A stretch of DNA of 64,000 bases, from NCBI RefSeq assembly GCF_024586915.1, contig NZ_JANBVS010000013.1:62001-126000 (forward strand), read 5' to 3'. The position numbers and the translations under genes are program-made. This DNA is from Bradyrhizobium sp. SRS-191. GTDB taxonomy: Bacteria > Pseudomonadota > Alphaproteobacteria > Rhizobiales > Xanthobacteraceae. Shown here one piece after another: positions 27,589 to 36,956 of this stretch (positions are counted from its first letter, which is position 1; each line of letters starts with the position of its first letter). The notes below the pieces were generated by a model. The model saw only the letters and a program-made list of their open reading frames with translations. It was not told the origin of the DNA and did no database searches.

Positions 27589-28470
27589 ATGATGCCGAGT
27601 CCTCCTTCAACCTCTCGTTCGGGCCTGACCGGCTGGCTCTATGTGTCGCCGCTGGTCGCCGTGCTCGTGCCGTTCTTCCTGGCGCCGATCCTGGTGGTGC
27701 TGGCGGCGAGCTTCTTCGGCTCCGACGGTTTCGGCGGACTCACGCCCGACTTCACGCTCGCTAATTATGTCGAGGTGCTGCACTCGGCGCTCACTCTGAA
27801 ACTGTATCTGGCGACGATCAAGTTCACGGTGCTGACCTGGATCTTCACCTTGCTGATCGGCTTCTTCGTTGCCTATTTCCTGGTCTTTCACGTCCGCAAC
27901 CAGCTGCTGGCGATCGGGCTGTTCCTGCTGTGCACCGTGCCGTTCTGGACCTCGAACATCATCCGCATGATCTCGTGGATCCCGCTGCTCGGCAAGGAAG
28001 GGCTGATCAACGCCGCGCTGCTGTCGACCGGCGTGATCCGTCAGCCGCTCGAAGTACTGCTGTTCTCCGATCTCGCCGTCGTCATCGCCTATGTGCACCA
28101 GCTGACGATCTTCATGATCGTGCCGATCTTCAACGCGATGGCGCGCATCGACAAGCGGCTGATCGAGGCGGCGGTGGACGCCGGCGCCAGCCGCTTCGAC
28201 ATCCTGCGCCTGATCGTGGTGCCGATGGCCAAGAGCGGCATCGCGCTCGGCTCGATCTTCGTGGTCTCGATCGTGATGGGCGACTTCTTCGTGGTCAAGG
28301 TGATGTCCGGCGGCGGCTCGGCCTCGGTGGTCAGCGCCTTCTATGAGGATGTCGGCGTGCTGCAATATCCGACGGCGGCCGCGAGCGCCGTGCTGCTGAC
28401 CCTGGTGCTGCTCGCGATGGTCACGCTGATCCTGCGCACGGTCGACATCCGCCGGGAGATCGCCCGATGA
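27589..28470 (+). CDS. ABC transporter permease (PotB-type)
   Basis: A 293-aa inner-membrane protein with about six hydrophobic segments, the first at LYVSPLVAVLVPFFLAPILV. The cytoplasmic EAA loop that contacts the ATPase is present as EAAVDAGASRFDILRLIVVP. Its stop overlaps the start of the second permease by four bases (ATGA), so the two are co-translated. It forms one half of the translocation channel of this importer. Confidence 0.9.
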   Translation: MMPSPPSTSRSGLTGWLYVSPLVAVLVPFFLAPILVVLAASFFGSDGFGGLTPDFTLANYVEVLHSALTLKLYLATIKFTVLTWIFTLLIGFFVAYFLVFHVRNQLLAIGLFLLCTVPFWTSNIIRMISWIPLLGKEGLINAALLSTGVIRQPLEVLLFSDLAVVIAYVHQLTIFMIVPIFNAMARIDKRLIEAAVDAGASRFDILRLIVVPMAKSGIALGSIFVVSIVMGDFFVVKVMSGGGSASVVSAFYEDVGVLQYPTAAASAVLLTLVLLAMVTLILRTVDIRREIAR

Positions 28471-29357
28471 GCGCCATGGTCGTCGACACACCTGAAAAGG
28501 ACACGGTCTCGCGCAAGGCGATCGCGCCGAGCCGCGGCCGGCGGCCCTGGACGTTCTATGTCCTGGCGTCGCTGTTCACGGCCTATGTAATCGCGCTGTA
28601 TGGCCCGATGTTCTGCATCTACGTCCTGTCGTTCCAGGACATCCGTGGCGGCCTGGTGTTTCCGATGAAGGGGCGCTCGCTGCACTGGTTCGTCGACCTG
28701 TTCACCCAGGTGCGCACCGGCGACGTCAAGGGCTCGTTCGATCGCTCGATCAAGCTCGCGGTCATGGTCACGATCATCACGGTGGTGATCTCGTTCCTGG
28801 CCGGCCTCGGCTTCCGCCGCCGCTTCAAGGGCGACAGCGTCGTATTCTACATGATGATCGGCAGCCTGGTGGCGCCCGGCCTCGTGCTCGGACTGGGAAC
28901 GGGCCTGCTGTTCCAGGCGCTGGGGCTTAGCCCGGCCTGGTACTCCTCGGCGCTCGGCGCGCAGCTGTCGTGGACATTGCCATTCGGCGTGCTCGTGATG
29001 TTCGCGGTGATGTCGCGCTTCAACAATGCCTGGGACGAGGCGGCGCGCGATCTCGGCGCCAGCCGCTGGCAGGCGATCCGGCTGGTGATGATCCCGGTAC
29101 TGGCGCCAGGTCTCGTGGCGGTCGCGCTGTTCGGCTTCACGCTGTCCTATGACGAATTCGCCCGCACCTTGCAGACGGCGGGCTCGCTCAACACGCTGCC
29201 GCTGGAAATCTGGAGCATGACGTTGAACGTCACCTCGCCCTCGCTCTATGCGCTCGGCACGGTGACCACGATCGTGTCCTTCATCGTGATCGGCGTCAGC
29301 CTGGGGAGCATCGTGCTGATCCAGAAGCGGCGCGGTGCGCAGAAGATCAAGGGATAA
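28467..29357 (+). CDS. ABC transporter permease (PotC-type)
   Basis: A 296-aa second permease with about six membrane segments. Its EAA loop reads EAARDLGASRWQAIRLVMIP. The gene overlaps the PotB-type gene by four bases and is followed 11 bp later by the ATPase gene. It is a partner of the preceding permease in a heterodimeric channel. Confidence 0.9.
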   Translation: MSAMVVDTPEKDTVSRKAIAPSRGRRPWTFYVLASLFTAYVIALYGPMFCIYVLSFQDIRGGLVFPMKGRSLHWFVDLFTQVRTGDVKGSFDRSIKLAVMVTIITVVISFLAGLGFRRRFKGDSVVFYMMIGSLVAPGLVLGLGTGLLFQALGLSPAWYSSALGAQLSWTLPFGVLVMFAVMSRFNNAWDEAARDLGASRWQAIRLVMIPVLAPGLVAVALFGFTLSYDEFARTLQTAGSLNTLPLEIWSMTLNVTSPSLYALGTVTTIVSFIVIGVSLGSIVLIQKRRGAQKIKG

Positions 29358-29368
29358 GGCTGTCACGG

Positions 29369-30478
29369 ATGCGGATCGAACGAGGCGATATCGAGCTGGC
29401 GGGTGTCTGCAAGAGCTATGACGGCGTCGTCAGCGCTGTCGACGGTGTCAATCTGCGGATTGCCGACGGCGCCTATTGCTGCTTCATCGGCCCGTCCGGC
29501 TGCGGCAAGACAACCATCCTGCGCATGATCGCTGGCCACGAGGACCCGACCGCCGGCGAGATCGTGATCGGCGGCCACAACGTGGTCGGCCTGCCGCCGG
29601 TGCAGCGGCGCACGGCGATGATGTTCCAGTCCTACGCGCTGTTTCCGCATCTGACGGTGCGCGAGAACATCGCCTTCGCGCTGCAGGTGCGCGGCCAGTC
29701 CAAGGCGGAGCGGCTGCGGGCGGCGGATGCGATGATCGAGAAGGTGCGGCTGACGCAGTTCGCCGACCGGCTGCCGGCGCAGCTCTCCGGCGGCCAGCAG
29801 CAGCGCGTGGCGCTGGCGCGCGCCGCGATCACTGAGCCGCGCGTGCTGCTGCTGGACGAGCCCTTGTCGGCGCTCGACGAGCAGCTGCGGGTGCAGATGC
29901 GGCAGGAGCTGCGGCGGATGCAGCGCGAGCTCGGCATCACCTTCATCCACGTCACCCACACCCAGCTCGAGGCGATCGCGCTCGCCGATCTCGTCGTGGT
30001 GATGGAGCAGGGCAAGATCAAGCAGGCCGGGCCGGCGCGCGAGGTCTATGCCAACCCGCGCGACCGCTACGTCGCGGAGTTCATGGGCGGCCAGAACGTG
30101 CTGTCCGGCCGGGTCGAGAAGGTCAATGGCGAGAGCCTCGTGCTCAAGCAGAGCACGCAGCAGGCGATCGAGCTGCCGCTGCCGCCGCAGCGCGCCGCGA
30201 TCGGCGTCGGCGACACCATCGACATCGCCGTGCGGCGCGACGACGTGGCGCTGGTCCGTCCCGGCGCGACGCTGCCGCCGGGCTGTGGCACCGCGCTGCC
30301 GAGCCGCGTCACCGCGATCGAGTACCAGGGCTATTTTGTCAAGGTGATGCTCGACACCGTGACGGACGACGAGTTCGTCGCCTACGTGCCCGAGAAGACC
30401 TATTTCGCAGATCCCTTCAATGTCGGCGACGTCGTCCTGGCCACCTGGGTGGCGGACCGCGCCCGCCCGCTCGCCTGA
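29369..30478 (+). CDS. ABC transporter ATP-binding protein (PotA-type)
   Basis: A 369-aa ATPase. Walker A is GPSGCGKTT, the signature is LSGGQQQRVALARA, Walker B is LLLDEPLSALD, and the switch His is in FIHVTHTQ. The C-terminal 120 residues (from about 250) are the TOBE-like regulatory domain seen in PotA/CysA/UgpC subunits. It energises the two permeases upstream. The next gene starts 27 bp later, so transport and hydroxylase genes are probably one transcript. Confidence 0.92.
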   Translation: MRIERGDIELAGVCKSYDGVVSAVDGVNLRIADGAYCCFIGPSGCGKTTILRMIAGHEDPTAGEIVIGGHNVVGLPPVQRRTAMMFQSYALFPHLTVRENIAFALQVRGQSKAERLRAADAMIEKVRLTQFADRLPAQLSGGQQQRVALARAAITEPRVLLLDEPLSALDEQLRVQMRQELRRMQRELGITFIHVTHTQLEAIALADLVVVMEQGKIKQAGPAREVYANPRDRYVAEFMGGQNVLSGRVEKVNGESLVLKQSTQQAIELPLPPQRAAIGVGDTIDIAVRRDDVALVRPGATLPPGCGTALPSRVTAIEYQGYFVKVMLDTVTDDEFVAYVPEKTYFADPFNVGDVVLATWVADRARPLA

Positions 30479-30505
30479 TTCCATTTCGACAACGGAGAGT
30501 ACAGC

Positions 30506-30994
30506 GTGCAGATCTCCTTCACTCTCAACGGCCGTGCGACCACGGTCGACGTGGACCCGGCAACGCTGGTCAGCGATCTCCTGCGCGAGCAGCTGAACCT
30601 GACGGGCACGCATGTCGGCTGCGACACCAGCCAATGCGGCGCCTGCGTGGTGCATCTCGACGGCGTTCCCGTGAAGAGCTGCACCTTGCTCGCCCCTGCG
30701 CTGGACGGCGCGACCTTGCTGACCATCGAGGGGCTTGGCGCCACCGCGGGCTCGAACGGACTGCACCCGATGCAGGAAGCGTTTCGCGAGCACCACGGGC
30801 TGCAATGCGGCTTCTGCACCCCGGGCATGGTGATGACCGCGACGGCGCTTGCCGCCGCCAACCCGACGCCGACCGAGGCCGAGGTGCGCCACGGGCTCGA
30901 AGGCAACATCTGCCGGTGCACTGGGTACCAGAACATCGTCATCGCGGTCATGGCCGGCGCTGCCGCCATGCACGCCACGTCAGCGGGAGAGTGA
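30506..30994 (+). CDS. Molybdenum hydroxylase small subunit, two [2Fe-2S]
   Basis: A 162-aa iron-sulfur subunit. The plant-type ferredoxin cluster is held by CDTSQCGAC and a later Cys in VKSC. The second cluster uses CGFCTPGM and NICRCTGYQNI. It passes electrons from the molybdenum site to the FAD subunit. It begins with GTG at 30506, preceded by a GGAGA Shine-Dalgarno. The large subunit starts two bases after its stop. It belongs to the xanthine-oxidase family; the substrate cannot be read from this subunit. Confidence 0.92.
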   Translation: MQISFTLNGRATTVDVDPATLVSDLLREQLNLTGTHVGCDTSQCGACVVHLDGVPVKSCTLLAPALDGATLLTIEGLGATAGSNGLHPMQEAFREHHGLQCGFCTPGMVMTATALAAANPTPTEAEVRHGLEGNICRCTGYQNIVIAVMAGAAAMHATSAGE

Positions 30995-30996
30995 CC

Positions 30997-33384
30997 ATGG
31001 GGCAAGTGATCGGGATCGGCGCCGCGCCGAAGCGCAAGGAAGACCAACGCTTCCTCACCGGACGCGGCAACTACGTGTCCGACATCAAGCGGCCGGGCAT
31101 GACTTTCGGCGTGTTCGTGCGCTCGCCGCATGCGCATGCCGTGCTGCGCGGCATCGACAAGGCTGCGGCGCTGGCGGCGCCCGGCGTGGTCGCGGTGCTG
31201 ACCGGTGAGGATGTCGCCGCCGACGGGCTCGGTTCGCTGCCCTGCGGCTGGGGCATCTCGGACGCCAAGGGCGTGCCGATGAAGGAGCCGCCATTCCCGA
31301 TGCTGGCGCAGGGCAAGGTGCGCTTCGTTGGCGACATGGTGGCGTTCGTGATCGCCGAGACGCTTGAGCAGGCGAAGTCGGCTGCGGAGCTTCTCAGCGT
31401 CGATTACGAGGTACTGCCTTCGGTGGTCGGCGTGCTCGACGCCGTCCGCCCCGACGCGCCGCAGCTGTTCGACGACGTGCCGAACAATGTCTGCTGCGAC
31501 TGGGAGCTCGGCGACAAGGCGGCCGTGGAGTCGGCGTTCCGCAAGGCAGCGCATGTCGCCAAGCTCAGCCTCGTCAACAACCGGCTGATCGGCAATCCGA
31601 TGGAGCCGAGGGCTGCGATCGCCGAATATGATCCGGGCAAGAGCCACCACACGCTGTGGACGACGAGCCAGTTTCCGCATGTCGTGCGCTTCCTGATGAG
31701 CGCGCTGGTGCTGAAGCTGCCGGAGCACAAGGTGCGCGTGGTGGCGCCGGATGTCGGCGGCGGCTTCGGCGTCAAGCAGTTCCACTATGGCGAGGAAGCC
31801 GTCATCACCTGGGCGGCCAAGCGTGTGTTGCGCCCGGTAAAATGGGTGGCCGACCGCTCCGAAGGCTATCTGTCGGACCGTCATGGCCGCGACCACGTCA
31901 CCGAGGCTGAGCTCGCGCTCGACGAAAACGGAAAATTCCTGGCGCTGCGGGTCAAGACGCTCGCCAACATGGGCGGCTATCTCTCGACCTTCGGGCCGAA
32001 CATTCCGACCAATCTCTATGCTCCGCTGCTCGGCGGCGTCTACACGACGCCCGCGATCTACTGCAACGTCAAGGTCGTGTTCACCAACACCGTTCCCGTC
32101 GACGCCTATCGCGGTGCCGGCCGTCCCGAGGCGACCTTCGTGGTCGAGCGCATCGTCGATGTCGCCGCGGCCGAGATGGGGATCGACCGCGTCGAGCTGC
32201 GCCGGCGCAACATGATCCCGAAGGAGGCCTATCCGTATCAAACGCCGGTGCTGGTGCAGTACGATTCCGGCGATCCGATGGGCTGTCTCGACGGCGCGCT
32301 GGTCGCCGCCGACGTCAAGAATTTCGGCGTGCGCAAGGCGGAGTCGGCGCGCAACGGCAAGTTCCGCGGGCTCGGCTTCTCGACCTATGTCGAGGCCTGC
32401 GGCCTGGCGCCGTCGCGCTTCGCCGGCCGGCTCGGTGCCCGCGGCGGTCTCTATGAGAGCGCCACGGTGCGCGTGCATCCCGCGGGGCAGGTGACGGTGC
32501 TGATCGGCACGCACAACCACGGCCAGGGCCATGAGACGACGTTCGCGCAGATCGTCTCCGACAAGCTCGGCGTGCCCTTCGAGAACGTCGATATCGTGTT
32601 CGGCGACACCGACCGCGTGCAGTTCGGCATGGGCACCTATGGCTCGCGCTCCCTCGTGGTCGGCGGCGCGGCGCTGTCGAAGGCGGCCGACAAGGTGATC
32701 GTCAAGGGCAAGAAGATCGCCGCGCATCTGCTGGAGGCGAGCGAGCAGGACATCCACTACGAGTCCGGCAAGTTCTCGGTGGCCGGCACCGACCGCGTCA
32801 AGACCATCGAGGAGATCGCGGGCGCCGCCTATGTGCCGCACAATTATCCGCTCGAGATCCTCGAGCCCGGCCTGGAGGAGCAGGCCTATTACGACCCGGT
32901 CAACTTCACCTATCCCGGCGGCTGCCACATCGCCGAGGTCGAGATCGATCCGGAGACCGGCATCGTCACCTTGGTCAACTACACGGCGGTGGACGATGTC
33001 GGCACCGTCATCAATCCGATGATCGTCGAGGGCCAATTGCACGGCGGCATCGTGCAGGGCGTCGGCCAGGCGCTGTACGAGAACGCGGTGTACGACGACA
33101 GCTCCGGGCAGTTGGTCTCGGGCTCGCTGATGGACTATTGCGTGCCTCGTGCCGACCATCTGCCGATGATGAAGGTCGCGACGCATTCGACGCTGTGCAC
33201 GCACACGCCGATGGGCGTGAAGGGTTGCGGCGAGGTCGGCACCATCGGCTCGCCGGCGGCCGTCATCAACGCGGTGGTCGATGCGCTGTCGCATCTCGGC
33301 GTCACCCATGTCGACATGCCGGCGACGCCGAACCGGATCTGGCGCCTGCTGCAGAACGCCTCGCTGCCGGTGGCGGCGGAGTAG
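30997..33384 (+). CDS. Molybdenum hydroxylase large (catalytic) subunit
   Basis: About 795 aa with the ATG at 30997, just after the small-subunit stop. It binds the molybdopterin cytosine dinucleotide. Visible are FLTGRGNYVSDI at the N-terminus, PDVGGGFGVKQ, the active-site loop AYRGAGRPEA (about 370-379) and GVKGCGEVGT with the catalytic Glu at about 746. True CO dehydrogenases have AYxCSFR in the loop, so this enzyme is not a CO dehydrogenase despite its family resemblance. It should hydroxylate a carbon next to a nitrogen, as in N-heterocycles, or oxidise an aldehyde. The exact substrate is unknown, but the amidase and importer suggest a nitrogen compound. Confidence 0.9.
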   Translation: MGQVIGIGAAPKRKEDQRFLTGRGNYVSDIKRPGMTFGVFVRSPHAHAVLRGIDKAAALAAPGVVAVLTGEDVAADGLGSLPCGWGISDAKGVPMKEPPFPMLAQGKVRFVGDMVAFVIAETLEQAKSAAELLSVDYEVLPSVVGVLDAVRPDAPQLFDDVPNNVCCDWELGDKAAVESAFRKAAHVAKLSLVNNRLIGNPMEPRAAIAEYDPGKSHHTLWTTSQFPHVVRFLMSALVLKLPEHKVRVVAPDVGGGFGVKQFHYGEEAVITWAAKRVLRPVKWVADRSEGYLSDRHGRDHVTEAELALDENGKFLALRVKTLANMGGYLSTFGPNIPTNLYAPLLGGVYTTPAIYCNVKVVFTNTVPVDAYRGAGRPEATFVVERIVDVAAAEMGIDRVELRRRNMIPKEAYPYQTPVLVQYDSGDPMGCLDGALVAADVKNFGVRKAESARNGKFRGLGFSTYVEACGLAPSRFAGRLGARGGLYESATVRVHPAGQVTVLIGTHNHGQGHETTFAQIVSDKLGVPFENVDIVFGDTDRVQFGMGTYGSRSLVVGGAALSKAADKVIVKGKKIAAHLLEASEQDIHYESGKFSVAGTDRVKTIEEIAGAAYVPHNYPLEILEPGLEEQAYYDPVNFTYPGGCHIAEVEIDPETGIVTLVNYTAVDDVGTVINPMIVEGQLHGGIVQGVGQALYENAVYDDSSGQLVSGSLMDYCVPRADHLPMMKVATHSTLCTHTPMGVKGCGEVGTIGSPAAVINAVVDALSHLGVTHVDMPATPNRIWRLLQNASLPVAAE

Positions 33385-33393
33385 GAGGGACAC

Positions 33394-34191
33394 ATGAGAG
33401 CATTTGCCTATCATCAGCCGAGCGAAATCTCGGACGCCGTGACGCTCCTGACCTCGGTCGAGGACAGCAAGGTGCTCGGCGGCGGCATGACGCTGATCCC
33501 GACCATCAAGCAGCGTCTCGCGGCGCCCACGGCGGTGGTCGATCTCGCCAAGGTGCCGGCGCTGAAGGGGATCAGCGACGATGGCGAGACCGTGACGATC
33601 GGCGCGATGACGCCGCATGCTGTCGTCGCGGCGTCGCCGATCGTGCAGGCGCGCATCCCCGCGCTCGCGCAGCTCGCCTCCGAGATCGGCGATCCCGCCG
33701 TCCGCAACCGCGGCACGCTCGGCGGCTCCGTCGCCAACAATGATCCCTCGGCAGATTATCCGGCCGCCGTGCTCGGCCTCGGCGCCACCATCATCACCAG
33801 CGCGCGCGAGATCGCGGCGGATCAGTTCTTCCTCGGCCTGTTCGAGACCGCCTTGCAGCCGGGCGAGATCATCACCGCGATCCGCTTTCCGGTGCCGCTC
33901 GCGGCCGGCTACGCCAAGTTCAAGGCGCCGGCGTCGCGCTACGCGCTGGTCGGCGTGTTCGTCGCCAAGCTCGCCGGCGGTGTTCGCGTGGCCGTGACCG
34001 GCGCGGGCCCCGGCGTGTTCCGCGTCGCCGCCATGGAGCAGGCCCTGAACGGCAGCTTCGAACCCACCAGCATCGCCTCGATCAAGATCGATGCCGCGGG
34101 CCTCGCATCCGACATCCATGCGGAAGCCGACTACCGGGCGCATCTCGTCACGGTGATGGCCAAGCGCGCCGTTGCGGCCGCATCGAGGTAG
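33394..34191 (+). CDS. Molybdenum hydroxylase FAD-binding (medium) subunit
   Basis: A 265-aa subunit. FAD-binding segments are GGGMTLIPTIKQR and IGDPAVRNRGTLGGSVANND, followed by the C-terminal CO-dehydrogenase-flavoprotein-type domain. It accepts electrons from the iron-sulfur subunit and passes them to the respiratory chain or a soluble acceptor. It lies 9 bp after the large subunit, in the order small-large-medium. Confidence 0.92.
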   Translation: MRAFAYHQPSEISDAVTLLTSVEDSKVLGGGMTLIPTIKQRLAAPTAVVDLAKVPALKGISDDGETVTIGAMTPHAVVAASPIVQARIPALAQLASEIGDPAVRNRGTLGGSVANNDPSADYPAAVLGLGATIITSAREIAADQFFLGLFETALQPGEIITAIRFPVPLAAGYAKFKAPASRYALVGVFVAKLAGGVRVAVTGAGPGVFRVAAMEQALNGSFEPTSIASIKIDAAGLASDIHAEADYRAHLVTVMAKRAVAAASR

Positions 34192-34206
34192 CCTCAGGAC
34201 CCCATC

Positions 34207-35670
34207 ATGACAGCCTTGTCTGCCCACGCGGCCGCCGCGGACGCGCCGTCCGATCTCGCTCGCCTGTCCGCCGTCGATCTCCTGGCGGGATACCGCCGCA
34301 AGCGCTTCACGCCGGTCGATGTGGTCGAGGACGTCATAGCCGCGCTCGAAGCCACCGATGCCCGCTGCAACGTCGTGGTGACCGCGATGTATGAGCAGGC
34401 GAGGGCGGACGCCGCGCGCATCACCGCGGCGATGCAGGCGGGCGAGCCGTGCGGTCCGCTGGCCGGCATCCCCGTCACCATCAAGGATCTGGTGTTCGTC
34501 GCCGGCGTGCCCGCTTATGCCGGCTCGCCGATGAACAGGAGCTTCGTGCCGGATGTCGATGCTGCGGTCGTCGCGGCGCTGAAGGCGGCCGGCGCGATCA
34601 TCACCTGCAAAACCACGACCTGCGAGTCCGGCTACAAGCTGACGGCGGACAGCCCGGTGACGGGATTGACGCGCAACCCGTGGAATCCGGCGCACACCAG
34701 CGGCGGCTCGAGCGGCGGCGCGGCGGCGGCCGTCGCGGCCGGCTGCGGGCCGATCGCGATCGGCACCGATGGCGTCGGCTCGATCCGCGTGCCGTCCTCG
34801 CTGTGCGGCGTGTTCGGACTGAAGCCGACCTTCGGCCTGGTGCCGCGCTCGCCCGGTTTCGCGCCGCCATCCTGGGCATCGCTGGCGCATACCGGCCCGA
34901 TCACGCGCACCGTGGCGGACGCCGCGCTGGCGCTGGAGACGATCGCGATTCACGACCTCCGCGATGCGGCGAGCCTCGCGGTGGCGCAGCGCCGCTTCGA
35001 TGCGAGCCCGCGGTCGTTGACGGGCCTGCGCATCGCCGCCAGCGCCGATTTCGGCTACGCCGCGGTCAGCCCCGACGTCCGTGCCGCCTTCACCAAGGCG
35101 CTCACCGTGCTGGAAAGCTGCGGGGCGCGGATCGCGGCCGATCAGATCGCGCTCGATCGCGAGATCCTTGAGCGCACCTTGAAGCCGATCGCCTTCGTCG
35201 AGCAGGCCGCGGCCGTCGCGCACAAGACCGGCGATGAGCTGTCGAGCTGCGAGACCGACTATCGCGACGTGATCGCGGCCGGCCGGCGCTACAGCGGCGT
35301 CGACTACATCGAGGCCAGCTACCGCCGCACCCAGGCGCGCGCGGCCTTCGTCAATCTGTTCGAGCGTTTCGATGCGCTGGTGACGCCGACTGTCGCGGTG
35401 ACGGCCTTCGGGGCCGGCGAACTCGGCGTGGCCATGGTCGACGGCAAGCCGGTCGATCCGCATCTCGGCTGGTCGCCGTTCTCCTGGCCGATGAACCTGG
35501 CGGGCCTGCCGGCGGCGTCCGTGCCGTGCGGTTTCGACAGCCAGGGCTTGCCGATCGGCCTGCAGATCGTCGCGCCCTGGCTCGACGAGCCGACCATCTT
35601 CAAGATCGCGGCGGCGTTCGAGGAGGCGCAGCCCTGGGCGGGGAGGTGGCCTGAGGCGAAGCTGTCGTAG
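34207..35670 (+). CDS. Amidase (amidase-signature family)
   Basis: A 487-aa hydrolase. The Ser-cisSer-Lys triad is visible: Lys93 in VTIKDLVF, the GGSSGG loop at 166-171, and nucleophile Ser192 in GTDGVGSIR. Position 190 is Val where Gly is usual. The usual C-terminal GLPIGLQIVAPW segment is present. It is the last gene of the operon, 15 bp after the FAD subunit. It probably hydrolyses an amide made or exposed by the molybdenum hydroxylase, releasing ammonium or an amine. The exact substrate is not determinable from sequence. Confidence 0.88.
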   Translation: MTALSAHAAAADAPSDLARLSAVDLLAGYRRKRFTPVDVVEDVIAALEATDARCNVVVTAMYEQARADAARITAAMQAGEPCGPLAGIPVTIKDLVFVAGVPAYAGSPMNRSFVPDVDAAVVAALKAAGAIITCKTTTCESGYKLTADSPVTGLTRNPWNPAHTSGGSSGGAAAAVAAGCGPIAIGTDGVGSIRVPSSLCGVFGLKPTFGLVPRSPGFAPPSWASLAHTGPITRTVADAALALETIAIHDLRDAASLAVAQRRFDASPRSLTGLRIAASADFGYAAVSPDVRAAFTKALTVLESCGARIAADQIALDREILERTLKPIAFVEQAAAVAHKTGDELSSCETDYRDVIAAGRRYSGVDYIEASYRRTQARAAFVNLFERFDALVTPTVAVTAFGAGELGVAMVDGKPVDPHLGWSPFSWPMNLAGLPAASVPCGFDSQGLPIGLQIVAPWLDEPTIFKIAAAFEEAQPWAGRWPEAKLS

Positions 35671-35732
35671 GGTGGGCAAAGGCGCGGGGGTGCTATCCCG
35701 CCAAGCGAGGTCGCAAAGGCGCCGTGCCCACC
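35671..35732. repeat. Inverted repeat after the amidase gene
   Basis: GGTGGGCA at 35671-35678 pairs with TGCCCACC at 35725-35732. It overlaps the operon end and may act in transcription termination. Confidence 0.55.
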
Positions 35733-35759
35733 ATCTTGCTGATGAGTTCGTTGTGCGAC

Positions 35760-35797
35760 GGTGGGCACACGGCCGCCTTGCGGCCGCTATGCCCACC
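35760..35797. repeat. Hairpin repeat with the same GGTGGGCA arms
   Basis: Arms GGTGGGCA and TGCCCACC enclose an inner stem CGGCCGC/GCGGCCG. The same outer arms occur in the preceding repeat, so this is a short repeated hairpin element. Confidence 0.65.
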
Positions 35798-35841
35798 CTA
35801 CGGACGCCTGCGTGAGGTCCGGACTTTGTCCTCTTGCTCCG

Positions 35842-35918
35842 CGTCATTGCGAGCGCAGCGAAGCGATCCAGAGTCCCGCTCGCCACCCCTGGATTGCTTC
35901 GCTGCGCTCGCAATGACG
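35842..35918. repeat. REP-like inverted repeat with ~30-bp arms
   Basis: The left arm begins CGTCATTGCGAGCGCAGCGA and the right arm ends TCGCTGCGCTCGCAATGACG, with one mismatch near the loop. It sits between two convergent genes and could serve as a bidirectional terminator. Similar palindromes are common between genes in Bradyrhizobium. Confidence 0.8.
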
Positions 35919-35963
35919 TGGCGTGAAAGGGGAGCTCACAAGGACAGTGCGCGTTACGCACGC

Positions 35964-36863
35964 TCACCCCATCTCGATCGGCGCTCCGGTCGCGCCGTGC
36001 TGGTCGCCGAGCCGCAGATAATGCGCGAGGTAGTCGTGCAGCGCGGTGGCGGCCTTCGAGGTTGCGCCGCTCGATTTGTATAGCAGCAGCTCGACCTGCG
36101 GCAGCGCCGGCAGCCCGTCGGCGGGGCCGAGCTCGCGCATGCCGGCCACTAGCGCGCTGCGGCCGAGCACGGTCACTGCCATGCCGGCGAAGGCGGCCGC
36201 CTGCAGCCCGCCGACGCTCTCGCTCTGGCAGGCGACGCGCCAGCGCAAATTCGCAGCCTCCAGCGCGGCGATGGCGTGGTCGCGATAGATGTTGCCCTGG
36301 GGCAAGAGCGCCAGCGGGATCGGATGCTCCTGATGCGCCGATGACTGCTCGCCGGTCATCCACACCAGCTGCTCGCGGCGGACGACCTGGCCGCCGGTGA
36401 AATCGTTCATACGGGTGACCAGCGCGATGTCGACCTCGCTGCGCTTCACCAGTCCGACCAGCGGCGTCGACAGCGCGCAGTTCAGCTCGACCTGGATGCG
36501 CGGGAAGGATTTTCGGAACACGCTGAGGATCGAGGGCAGCATGAACGCCGCATAGAGATCGGGCGTGCCGAGCACGACCTGGCCCTCGATCTCCTGCGAG
36601 GCGAGCTGCGAGATCAGCTCGTCATGCAGCCGCAGGATCGAGCGCGCATAGGTCAGCACGATGCCGCCGTCCTCGGTCAGCGCCAGCCGCCGGCCGCCAT
36701 GCACGAACAGCTGCTTGCCGGTGAGCTCCTCCAGCCGCTGTAGCTGCAAGGTGATCGCCGGCTGGGTGCGTCCCAGCCGCCGGGCGGTCTCGGTGATGCT
36801 GCCGGTCTCGACCACCGAGATCAGCGACCTGAGCATGCGGATGTCGAGGCTGATGAGGTTCAT
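35964..36863 (-). CDS. LysR-family transcriptional regulator
   Basis: About 299 aa with the start at the ATG at 36863. The N-terminal winged HTH reads MLRSLISVVETGSITETARR then LGRTQPAITLQLQRLEE, a typical LysR pattern. The remainder is the LysR substrate-binding domain (VVLGTPDLYAAFMLPSIL, SEVDIALVTR). It is convergent with the amidase gene and separated from it by hairpin repeats. It may control the importer/hydroxylase/amidase operon, with the inducer likely to be the substrate, though it is not divergent from it as classical LysR regulators are. Confidence 0.9.
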   Translation of the reverse strand: MNLISLDIRMLRSLISVVETGSITETARRLGRTQPAITLQLQRLEELTGKQLFVHGGRRLALTEDGGIVLTYARSILRLHDELISQLASQEIEGQVVLGTPDLYAAFMLPSILSVFRKSFPRIQVELNCALSTPLVGLVKRSEVDIALVTRMNDFTGGQVVRREQLVWMTGEQSSAHQEHPIPLALLPQGNIYRDHAIAALEAANLRWRVACQSESVGGLQAAAFAGMAVTVLGRSALVAGMRELGPADGLPALPQVELLLYKSSGATSKAATALHDYLAHYLRLGDQHGATGAPIEMG

Positions 36864-36956
36864 TCGTGATCCATACCGCCCGCGCGATGCAAATTTCATG
36901 CAATGCGGGCTGCGGCCAATTGACCTGCGTGACCCGACCTCACAAGAATTCCGCGC

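Noticed and set aside
27607..29366. Minus-strand open frames opposite the permease genes
   Set aside because: Composition is Arg/His/Gln-rich with no domain. The permeases on the plus strand have EAA loops and membrane segments.
30997..33384. Aerobic CO dehydrogenase (CoxL)
   Set aside because: The active-site loop reads AYRGAGRPE, not the AYxCSFR of CO dehydrogenase, and the operon lacks cox accessory genes.
30400..36363. A 1,987-codon open frame on the minus strand opposite the ABC/hydroxylase/amidase genes
   Set aside because: It is antisense to eight genes with clear domains, has no domain of its own and is rich in Arg, His, Asp and Gly. It is a codon-bias artefact of high-GC genes.
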